A stretch of DNA of 64,000 bases, taken from positions 62,001 to 126,000 of the forward strand of contig NZ_PYWL01000007.1 of the NCBI RefSeq assembly GCF_003049525.1, written 5' to 3'. A program made the translations under genes and the position numbers. Under the pieces are notes generated by a model, which worked only from the letters and a program-made list of their open reading frames with translations, had not been told where the DNA came from and did no database searches. Source of the stretch: Lysinibacillus fusiformis (GTDB taxonomy: Bacteria; Bacillota; Bacilli; Bacillales_A; Planococcaceae). Shown piece after piece: positions 57,828 through 64,000 of this stretch. Numbering within the stretch: the first letter of the stretch is position 1; every line of letters starts with the position of its first letter.

Positions 57828-58676
57828 ATGATGAAAAAAGTGGCTGTAATTCAGGATATGTCATCCTTTGGGAAGTGCTCGCTAACGGCTGCCATCTCTG
57901 TATTATCTGTGATGGGCGTGCAGGCTGTGCCATTGCCAACTGCCATTCTAACGGCACAAACAGGGTATTCGAGCTTTTATTGTGAGGATTTAACCTCAAA
58001 AATGGACTACTTTGTGGATGAGTGGAGCAAACTTGGGGCTAGCTTTGACGGTATTCACACGGGCTTTGTCACAGGTAAAGAGCAAATCGATAATATTTTC
58101 CGTTTTTTAGGCGTGTTTCACTCAACGGATACGACCTTGCTAGTTGATCCTGTAATGGGTGATCACGGTGAGGTATATAAAATGTTTACGGGCGACTTAC
58201 TGGAACGGATGAAGGAGCTAGTAAAGTGTGCAGATATTATTACGCCTAATGTGACGGAATGTTGTTTGCTCACAGGCTTGTCATTTGAGAGGTTGCAAAG
58301 CTATCAGCATGAAAGAGATTATATTCAGGCACTAGAAGAGGCGGGGCAGCAGCTCCAGCAGGCCACAGGGGCACATGTCATTATTACTGGCTTAAATCCA
58401 CCTGTAGTGGAGAGCAAGCGTTATGTCGGGAATATGTTTATCGATGCGAACCGTTCTTTCCATAGCATTCGTGACTATAATGGTGAAAGCTACTCGGGCA
58501 CGGGTGATTTATTTGCATCTGTTATTATGGGCGGTATGATGCGTGGGCAGGATTTAGTGGAGTCCATGAAGCTAGCAGAATCGTTTTTAGCGGCTGCTAT
58601 TGAGGCGACATCCAAGGAGCAAGTGCCTCGTGAGGCAGGCGTTCATTTTGAACAGTTTTTACGGCTGTTAGTTTAG
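57828..58676 (+). CDS. Pyridoxal/pyridoxamine kinase-like protein (PdxY/PdxK family)
   Basis: 282 residues (281 if ATG 57831 is used; AGGTGG lies 5-8 nt upstream). Ribokinase-like fold of the pyridoxal kinase branch: start VAVIQDMSSFGKCSLTAAI, LTAQTGYSSFYCEDLT substrate loop, LLVDPVMGDHGEVY, ADIITPNVTE, and the anion-hole GTGDLFAS with catalytic Asp. It should phosphorylate vitamin B6 forms for PLP salvage. With the divergent ECF S component it forms an uptake-and-trapping pair. Confidence 0.9.
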   Translation: MMKKVAVIQDMSSFGKCSLTAAISVLSVMGVQAVPLPTAILTAQTGYSSFYCEDLTSKMDYFVDEWSKLGASFDGIHTGFVTGKEQIDNIFRFLGVFHSTDTTLLVDPVMGDHGEVYKMFTGDLLERMKELVKCADIITPNVTECCLLTGLSFERLQSYQHERDYIQALEEAGQQLQQATGAHVIITGLNPPVVESKRYVGNMFIDANRSFHSIRDYNGESYSGTGDLFASVIMGGMMRGQDLVESMKLAESFLAAAIEATSKEQVPREAGVHFEQFLRLLV

Positions 58677-58736
58677 AAAGTTTTTACCGTTTTCAAACAT
58701 TGTTCGTCGATTAGTAAAAAGGGGAGGAGAAAATAT

Positions 58737-59246
58737 ATGGAAATTAGGTTATTAACAGCACAAGATGCTGAGGCATATCGTCAATTAAGATTAGAGGGAT
58801 TACAAACAAATCCTGAGGCATTTGGTTCAAGTTTTGAAGAGGAAAGAGATATGGCGCTTGAGTTGTTTGCAAGTAGACTGGAAGCACAAGGTTCATTTAC
58901 TTTCGGAGCATTTGATCAGGATGAATTGTTTGGGGTTGCTACATTGGTGCAGGAAAGCAAAATGAAGCTAAAGCATAAGGCGAGTATTTTTGCCGTGTAT
59001 GTGTCTCCGGAAAAACGAGGGCTTAGCTTAGGTAAACGTTTAATGCAAGCAATAATCAAGCAAGGGAAACAATTAGCAGATGTAGAGCAAATTAATTTAA
59101 CCGTAGTATCTTCTAATGAATCGGCAAAAGGACTATACACATCATTAGGTTTTCAAATATTTGGGACAGAGAAGAGAGCTTTAAAAATAGCCCAGCAATG
59201 CTTTGATGAAGATTATATGGTTCTATATGTAAAGCCTTTGAAGTAA
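58737..59246 (+). CDS. GNAT-family N-acetyltransferase
   Basis: 169 residues. Acetyl-CoA-binding motif A is seen as IFAVYVSPEKRGLSLGKRLM (V-x5-RG-x2-x-G-x2-L) near residues 84-103, followed by motif B with LTVVSSNESAKGLYTSLGF. The N terminus (MEIRLLTAQDAEAYRQLRLEGLQTNPEAFGSS) is typical of GNATs acting on small amines or protein N termini. Acceptor unknown. GGGGAGGAG site before ATG 58737. Confidence 0.9.
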   Translation: MEIRLLTAQDAEAYRQLRLEGLQTNPEAFGSSFEEERDMALELFASRLEAQGSFTFGAFDQDELFGVATLVQESKMKLKHKASIFAVYVSPEKRGLSLGKRLMQAIIKQGKQLADVEQINLTVVSSNESAKGLYTSLGFQIFGTEKRALKIAQQCFDEDYMVLYVKPLK

Positions 59247-59268
59247 TCAAATCTTCAAAGGCTTTTAT
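59231..59268 (+). terminator. Bidirectional terminator
   Basis: AAAGCCTTTGAAG / CTTCAAAGGCTTT stem with a 9-nt loop between convergent genes; the left arm overlaps the end of the acetyltransferase gene. Confidence 0.75.
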
Positions 59269-59275
59269 ACGAACT

Positions 59276-59539
59276 TCAATATAACAATAAAATAAAAATA
59301 GTAATGACCGCAAAAGAAAATGCTAATAAACAGCTAACCATGCTTACTTTCTTTGTCAGTAACCATATGCTTAGTGCAACAATAATAATTGATAATGGGA
59401 GTATCAGCCAAAATACAAGATTGCCCAAGTATTCAATTTGAATGGGGAATGAATCATAAAAGTAATTATAAGTAATGCCTAGCATGAAAAAAATGGTCAT
59501 GGCTATATCGGCTGATACCATTGTATTGTGAGTAATCAT
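59276..59539 (-). CDS. Small membrane protein, unknown function
   Basis: 87 residues, three predicted transmembrane helices (about 10-25, 36-60, 65-87). ATG 59539 is preceded by GGGAGGGG. No family recognised. Confidence 0.7.
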   Translation of the reverse strand: MITHNTMVSADIAMTIFFMLGITYNYFYDSFPIQIEYLGNLVFWLILPLSIIIVALSIWLLTKKVSMVSCLLAFSFAVITIFILLLY

Positions 59540-59603
59540 AATCCCCTCCCATCTCAGAAATATTTATTTTTACATATATTGTATGCACGAGTAGTGCGAA
59601 ATC

Positions 59604-59645
59604 ACACGGCAGCATTCATTAAAAGAATGTTGCCGTGTTTTTTTA
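59604..59645. terminator. Terminator between two minus-strand genes
   Basis: ACACGGCAGCATTC / GAATGTTGCCGTGT stem with a 7-nt loop (one G-U) and a T-run on the plus strand, directly after the yvrJ stop when read on the minus strand. Confidence 0.7.
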
Positions 59646-59801
59646 CTATTCCTCATTTTTATTTAACCTTCTTATGATGACAGCTTCTAAATTTTCCATT
59701 TTCTTTTCAAATCGCACAAAGAGATAGATGGTGATGGCAATTGGGAATCCTGAATTACCAATTAGGTTTATCCACATTTGAATATTTTCGGGTGTTAGCA
59801 T
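59646..59801 (-). CDS. yvrJ: YvrJ-family small membrane protein
   Basis: 51 residues, not covered by larger frames. It reads MLTPENIQMWINLIGNSGFP then AITIYLFVRFEKKMENLE; the LIGNxGFP...YLxxRFEKK pattern is the YvrJ family signature. One transmembrane helix (about 11-29) and a charged cytoplasmic tail. GGAGG lies upstream of ATG 59801. In B. subtilis yvrJ lies beside sigO-rsoA and belongs to the same regulon; the divergent neighbour here is such a pair. Confidence 0.8.
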   Translation of the reverse strand: MLTPENIQMWINLIGNSGFPIAITIYLFVRFEKKMENLEAVIIRRLNKNEE

Positions 59802-59886
59802 GACATCTTCCTCCTTCACCAATATTGTGTCTTACGTATGTAAAAGTGATTTTAAGTGACATAAAATCAATATGATTTTGATTTTT

Positions 59887-59902
59887 AAGAACATTTGTTC
59901 TT
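59887..59902. promoter_or_regulatory. LexA/DinR-like palindrome upstream of the sigma gene
   Basis: AAGAACATTTGTTCTT, a perfect palindrome of the arms AAGAAC/GTTCTT containing GAAC-N4-GTTC, the core of the Bacillus LexA box (consensus CGAAC-N4-GTTCG). A TATAAT lies at 59912-59917. The flanking A/T instead of C/G weakens the match. Confidence 0.4.
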
Positions 59903-59973
59903 ATTTTGGTTTATAATAGATAGATGATAGTCACTTTATTTAGCAAGAAGGCGTATAGATAGGAGTGATGATG

Positions 59974-60525
59974 ATGAAAAACGATAACTACAAGATCGAA
60001 GAGTTTTTTTACAGAAATATGGAACAGATAAAAAATCCAATTATCAAAAGCTTTTTGGCTAATGCTAAAAATCTTTATTTAGTTGAAAAAGCGATTTTAT
60101 ATCCAACCGATTGTAATATGAAAAGGGTTGATGAGACGTTTCAATTACATTATATAAATGTTCAAAAAATAAAATATGTCAGTAATTTAATTTATTTCTA
60201 TAGCTTGGATTTTGATAAAAAAAGGAGAAGATTGCACGACCGTTTTTTATTAATTGTAGACGATGGACTATTTGAGACTGGGATGATGAGAAAGGACGAA
60301 ATCATTCAAGAAGGATTACTAGAGGCTGTTGAAAATGAAGAGCTATTTCAATCCTTGAAAGGCTTAACGGATAAGCAGCTTCAAATTTTAGAAATGATTT
60401 ATGTGAAAGATTATTCGATAAAGGCGATTGCTGAAACATTACAAACAACACCCCAAAATATATCGAATCTTCATCGCAAGGCATTACAAAAACTACAACA
60501 AAAGCTTCGTAAAGAGGAGGGATAA
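59974..60525 (+). CDS. sigO: SigO-like RNA polymerase sigma subunit (region 4)
   Basis: About 183 residues from ATG 59974, 8 nt after AGGAG; three further in-frame starts lie within 9 nt upstream. The C terminus is a clear sigma-70 region 4 helix-turn-helix (LTDKQLQILEMIYVKDYSIKAIAETLQTTPQNISNLHRKALQKLQ). Region 2 is missing, as in B. subtilis SigO (YvrI), whose region 2 is supplied by the separate protein RsoA. The gene directly after (3 bp gap) looks like RsoA. The pair is thought to direct acid-stress transcription in B. subtilis. Confidence 0.75.
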   Translation: MKNDNYKIEEFFYRNMEQIKNPIIKSFLANAKNLYLVEKAILYPTDCNMKRVDETFQLHYINVQKIKYVSNLIYFYSLDFDKKRRRLHDRFLLIVDDGLFETGMMRKDEIIQEGLLEAVENEELFQSLKGLTDKQLQILEMIYVKDYSIKAIAETLQTTPQNISNLHRKALQKLQQKLRKEEG

Positions 60526-60528
60526 CGG

Positions 60529-60726
60529 ATGGACAGGGAAAATAACTATAATGAGGAGTCACTTCTATTCATCGAGAATTTTTCACCTAAAATTAAACAA
60601 TGTCTCCATCAGACAAGCTATCAGGAAAGAGAAGACTTAGAACAGGAGATTAAATTAAAGATTATTGAAAAACTTGCAACGAAGGAATTTATCAATACTC
60701 CTAGCTTTTGGGATTTCTTCACATAA
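60529..60726 (+). CDS. rsoA: RsoA-like co-sigma factor (region 2)
   Basis: 65 residues. Helical sequence FSPKIKQCLHQTSYQEREDL then EQEIKLKIIEKLATKEF resembles sigma region 2 / helix-turn-helix domain YvrHa (RsoA), which gives the -10 binding part of the split SigO-RsoA sigma factor. AAGAGGAGGG lies 9 nt upstream of ATG 60529. It is slightly shorter than the 79 residues of B. subtilis RsoA. Followed at once by a terminator. Confidence 0.7.
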   Translation: MDRENNYNEESLLFIENFSPKIKQCLHQTSYQEREDLEQEIKLKIIEKLATKEFINTPSFWDFFT

Positions 60727-60734
60727 GCCAAAAA

Positions 60735-60773
60735 AAGAGCAATTATCCTTGTTCTCGGACAATTGCTCTTTCT
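60735..60773. terminator. Bidirectional terminator
   Basis: AAGAGCAATTATCC / GGACAATTGCTCTT stem (with a mismatch) with A- and T-rich flanks on either side, between convergent genes. Confidence 0.78.
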
Positions 60774-60776
60774 TCA

Positions 60777-61676
60777 TTAACCCTTTAAGAAATCCGGTTC
60801 AGCAAAGCTTGGGTTTGGATATGTGTAGAATCCTTCACCTGTTGCACGACCGAGCTTACCTTTTTCGATATACTCTGTTTTCAGTAGGTTGGCTAGCTTT
60901 TTCATGTTTTCATCACCAGTAGCCATTGCTTTTGCTTCAACAATATTATAAGCAGTGTTGATACCTACGATGTCTAAGATGGCAAATGGACCAAGTGGTG
61001 CGCCTGTGCCAATCATCCATGTTTTATCGATTGTTTCTGGATCTGCCACTTCTTTTACTAATAAAGATTCAGCGGCATCTAAAAATGGTACGAGCAATGA
61101 GTTTAAAATATAGCCAGGTTGCTCTTTATATAATGGTAGTGGAACCATGCCGATTGCACGTGCAAATGCAACAACCTCATCGAATACTTTCATATCTGTG
61201 CCTGGGTGTTTCATAATTTCAGCTGTGTTGTTTTTCCAAATAGTATTGGCAAAGTGTAGCGCTAAAAACTTCTCAGGACGGCCCGTTGCTTCTGCAAATT
61301 GGCTAGGTAATAAAGTAGATGAGTTAGTAGCAAAAATTGTTTTTGCAGGTGCTACTTTGCCAAGGCTCGTATAAAATTCTGTTTTAATTTGGACAACTTC
61401 AGGGATTGCTTCAATTACAAGATCAGCATCGGCAACAGCTTGTGCTAAGTCGCTTTTAAATGTTAGTCGAGCATAGGCAGCATCTACTTCTTCTTGTGTA
61501 GCTCCTAAGTCTTGTTGATAAAGTGGTTTCAATTTTGTAATACGATCCTGTGCATTTTTCAACGCCTCGTCGTTAATATCGTAAATGGTTACTTGAAAAC
61601 CTTTAAAAGCAGATTGATAAGCAATTTGACTTCCTAACACACCGCTACCTGCGACCGTAATGTTTTGATAATTCAT
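60777..61676 (-). CDS. 3-hydroxyacyl-CoA / 3-hydroxybutyryl-CoA dehydrogenase
   Basis: 299 residues. NAD-binding Rossmann motif VAGSGVLGSQIA (8-19) and a following acidic Asp34 (IYDIND). Catalytic His in LALHFANTIWKNN, PGYILNSLLVPFLDAAESLL, and the C-terminal domain GPFAILDIVGINTAYNI. It oxidises (S)-3-hydroxyacyl-CoA in beta-oxidation or butyrate metabolism. No thiolase or crotonase lies beside it, so the exact pathway is open. GGAGGAATTTCG precedes ATG 61676. Confidence 0.93.
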   Translation of the reverse strand: MNYQNITVAGSGVLGSQIAYQSAFKGFQVTIYDINDEALKNAQDRITKLKPLYQQDLGATQEEVDAAYARLTFKSDLAQAVADADLVIEAIPEVVQIKTEFYTSLGKVAPAKTIFATNSSTLLPSQFAEATGRPEKFLALHFANTIWKNNTAEIMKHPGTDMKVFDEVVAFARAIGMVPLPLYKEQPGYILNSLLVPFLDAAESLLVKEVADPETIDKTWMIGTGAPLGPFAILDIVGINTAYNIVEAKAMATGDENMKKLANLLKTEYIEKGKLGRATGEGFYTYPNPSFAEPDFLKG

Positions 61677-61903
61677 CGAAATTCCTCCTTTGAAATTGTT
61701 ACATTAATATAATAGTGTGGATATGTAAAAAATCCTTCGTTACAACTACATACTACTTCTTTAGATAATAAAAAATCAAATGATAGCCTCTATTATTATA
61801 ATGATATAAAGTTTGTGGGACGGCTCCTTTTCAAGTATGTACCCAAAATCGACTAAACATAACTGTAGAAATAAAAAAGAACAGCAACTAAGCTGTCCAT
61901 GTC

Positions 61904-62800
61904 TTAACCATAATTCACTGTTGTAAACATCCCCCCAACACCAGGAGCCCCATTATTGGTAACGTGATGGGGCATATGACAATGGAGAGGCCAAATACCA
62001 GGATTATTGGCGAGAAATTCTATATCCCACGTTTCGCCAGATGCCACAAGAATAGTGTTTTTGGCAATTTGTGTATGACGAGCAATCGGAAAGCCATCTG
62101 CGCCAACAACATGAAATTGATGACCGTGTAAATGGATGGGATGGTGATGCATTTGAATATTGCCAAAACGAATTTTAACGGTATCACCGAAATTTACGGG
62201 GAAGGATTTGGTGGATGGATAGCATTTCCCATTCATTGTAAAAAAATTAAATTCTGGTTTCTTAAAATTTAAAGGATACGTACCCTTTGTAAGAGTTCCC
62301 CAAGGCAATTGATGAACTGCCCATTCCTGTAATAAACATAAATAATCTTTATGCTGTGGTAGGTTCTGTTTGCTCGGATCTTCAACAATAAATCCTCCCA
62401 ATAGCCCAGCATTATCTTGCACAGCTACATTGACATGAGAATGATACATATACGTCCCAGGTGGATTTTTTATCGTAAAGTGATAATCAAAATAATGCCC
62501 TGGTTCAATAAAAGGTGATGGTTCAATAGGTGGTACACCATCCATAGCATTCGGCACGATTAAGCCATGCCAATGTACACTTGTTTTTTCAGGTAACCGA
62601 TTAATAACCCGAATACAAATAGGATCCCCAGGAAAAACGCGAATGGTCGGACCAGGCGTAGAACCATTGTAGCCCCATGCCTGAATAAATATCCCATCTA
62701 CGAGCTCCCACGTTATTTCCTCTGCAATCAAGGTGAAAAACTTTGTTCCATCCACTTGAACCCTATAAGGCAAATCTGAAATACCAGGGGTAATAACCAT
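61904..62800 (-). CDS. Two-domain multicopper oxidase
   Basis: 298 residues, shorter than three-domain laccases (about 500) and close to two-domain types. All four copper-binding His segments are present: SVHWHGL, MYHSHVN, HHPIHLHGHQFH and WPLHCHMPHH, the last with the T1 Cys. No signal peptide, so cytosolic or with the spore coat (compare CotA). It would oxidise phenols, bilirubin-like compounds or metals with O2. GGAGGGTGC site before ATG 62800. Confidence 0.9.
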   Translation of the reverse strand: MVITPGISDLPYRVQVDGTKFFTLIAEEITWELVDGIFIQAWGYNGSTPGPTIRVFPGDPICIRVINRLPEKTSVHWHGLIVPNAMDGVPPIEPSPFIEPGHYFDYHFTIKNPPGTYMYHSHVNVAVQDNAGLLGGFIVEDPSKQNLPQHKDYLCLLQEWAVHQLPWGTLTKGTYPLNFKKPEFNFFTMNGKCYPSTKSFPVNFGDTVKIRFGNIQMHHHPIHLHGHQFHVVGADGFPIARHTQIAKNTILVASGETWDIEFLANNPGIWPLHCHMPHHVTNNGAPGVGGMFTTVNYG

Positions 62801-63134
62801 TTAGCACCCTCCTGAAAGCTTGATTGCTACTATTGTATGTGGATGGTGATGACATATAGGACCAGTTGCTTTATACCTAATTATTCATATTTATTACATT
62901 AGTAGCATATATAGGGGAGTCATGTTTTGTAAATGACCCATCATATACTTAAATCCATAAAAATTTATCTTGTTTCCTCTTTGGTCTTTGTTGTAAGTGA
63001 AAAAAAGAGTAGTTCTAATATAATAGGACAAAAATAGGTCTTTTATATAATTATTATAGAATTTACATTTTTTTATAGAAATGCTAACTATTGATTTAGT
63101 ACACTGAATTTATACATCGAAGGAGGAAATAGTA
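62801..63134. other. Divergent intergenic region
   Basis: No gene. It should hold the promoters of the multicopper oxidase (leftward) and the SLH gene (rightward, GGAGGAAATAG ribosome-binding site at 63122). No riboswitch recognised. Confidence 0.5.
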
Positions 63135-64000
63135 ATGAAAAAAATTATGTTAGCGGGAGCACTAAGTATTGTATGTTTTACAGGAGGACTAGGCGGACAG
63201 GCATATGCACAGGAAGCAGTAGGTGTTGCAAATAGTATTCATCAAAAGCAAACTGTTGCAGCTACTGATCAATTACAGGCGATGTCCTATCAGGATATTT
63301 ATAAAATATTGTTGCTATCTAAAGTAGGCTTTGAAAATAATGAGGTCACAATCGTTACAACGAAAACAAATATAACCGTGAAAATTTCACTAGATGCGAT
63401 TCTTCAATCCTATAAAGATGGTACAAACCTTTATCCAGAAGGAGAAAAAGAGTTTAAGGAAAACTTTGAAGAAATTAAGAAGGCATTCGGTAATGCAATT
63501 CAAATTAAAATTACGCAAACTGGAAATGGCTTTAAGAGTGAAATCTATACAGCAAATAAATGGGAAGTAATTAGTGCGGCAGATTTAAATGAAATGTTGC
63601 TAGTATTTGCTCGTGCAGATGTGGAGTTAAAGCCAGGTGGGTACTTCAAGGATGCAATTGGACATTGGGCGGAGAGTTATATTCAATTACTCTATCAAGC
63701 AGATATTATTAATGGCTCATCTGCCACAACATTTAATCCAAATGGGCAAGTGACTCGTGGAGAATTGGCAGCAATTATTTTCAGAGCATCGGGCTTAAAT
63801 GTAAATGAAGATTATGAAGGACCAGCTACATATACGGACCTTAATGGTTTTTGGGGTGCGAAGGAAGTAGCCATTTTAGAAGAGTATGGCTTAATTGATA
63901 TTTACGATGGTAGTCAATTCGAGCCAAAAAAACCTGTTACACGTGAGGAAATGGCATATGTGACAGCAAGATATTTACAAGCCATGGAAGTGGATCTTTC
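63135..64000 (+). CDS. S-layer homology (SLH) domain protein, N-terminal part
   Basis: At least 288 residues, open to the window edge. Signal peptide MKKIMLAGALSIVCFTGGLG...AYA-QEA. An unassigned domain (about 30-170), then SLH repeats from about 175: FKDAIGHWAESYIQLLYQ, FNPNGQVTRGELAAIIFRA, YTDLNGFWGAKEVAILEEYG, FEPKKPVTREEMAYVTAR. SLH triplets bind pyruvylated secondary wall polymer, so the protein should be at the cell surface. C terminus lies outside the window. Confidence 0.9.
   Translation, partial: MKKIMLAGALSIVCFTGGLGGQAYAQEAVGVANSIHQKQTVAATDQLQAMSYQDIYKILLLSKVGFENNEVTIVTTKTNITVKISLDAILQSYKDGTNLYPEGEKEFKENFEEIKKAFGNAIQIKITQTGNGFKSEIYTANKWEVISAADLNEMLLVFARADVELKPGGYFKDAIGHWAESYIQLLYQADIINGSSATTFNPNGQVTRGELAAIIFRASGLNVNEDYEGPATYTDLNGFWGAKEVAILEEYGLIDIYDGSQFEPKKPVTREEMAYVTARYLQAMEVDL

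Overview
The window looks like a low-GC Firmicute chromosome of order Bacillales, most likely Lysinibacillus or a close relative. Support: the core order secG - carboxylesterase - rnr - smpB - ssrA, a CwlJ-type spore cortex hydrolase, a SigO/RsoA-like split sigma factor with YvrJ, a protein with SLH repeats, strong AAGGAGG ribosome-binding sites and TTG/GTG starts. The genus is an inference from gene content; no database was searched.

Layout. (1) 1-5562 is core: a lipoprotein cut by the window edge, secG, an esterase, rnr, smpB and the tmRNA gene ssrA. (2) About 5550-43839 is a 38 kb AT-rich accessory region inserted at the 3' end of ssrA. Copies of the ssrA acceptor-end sequence recur at 25645, 41122 and 43817. 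Element 1 (5550-25659) starts with an intact tyrosine integrase. It carries an AbiEi-like regulator, a type I R-M operon hsdM-hsdS-prrC-hsdR that includes a likely PrrC anticodon nuclease, a methyltransferase, a Gabija-like OLD nuclease/UvrD helicase pair, a HEPN protein, an unrecognised two-gene cassette and several decayed genes. Element 2 (25645 to 43839 or 41140) starts with a broken integrase of the same family. It carries a deaminase-like gene in a small XRE-linked operon, a MutL/MORC ATPase - Z1 - PD-(D/E)XK - AIPR restriction system with a PLD-type nuclease and a C5 cytosine methyltransferase, a putative AbiC-type protein and a lone large PD-(D/E)XK protein. Short integrase arm-like repeats mark both ends of both elements. 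(3) About 43840-64000 is core again: a chemoreceptor, hydrolases, deoC, a LuxR regulator divergent from an amidase, an MFS transporter, a secreted 5'-nucleotidase, cwlJ, an ECF S component divergent from a pyridoxal kinase-like gene, the yvrJ/sigO/rsoA cluster, a hydroxyacyl-CoA dehydrogenase, a small multicopper oxidase and the start of an SLH protein.

How it works together. The insert is a defence island built by repeated integration at one site. Newer elements sit nearer ssrA, which agrees with integrase decay from intact (5.7 kb) to broken (25.8 kb). Both element ends next to a core carry a hairpin terminator just after the att core, so tmRNA transcription still ends properly after integration. 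The least described parts are the deaminase operon (26987-28911), the two-gene cassette (23276-25311), the 647-residue nuclease-like gene (41362-43305) and the possible control of the R-M/PrrC operon by the AbiEi-like protein through an inverted repeat over its promoter.
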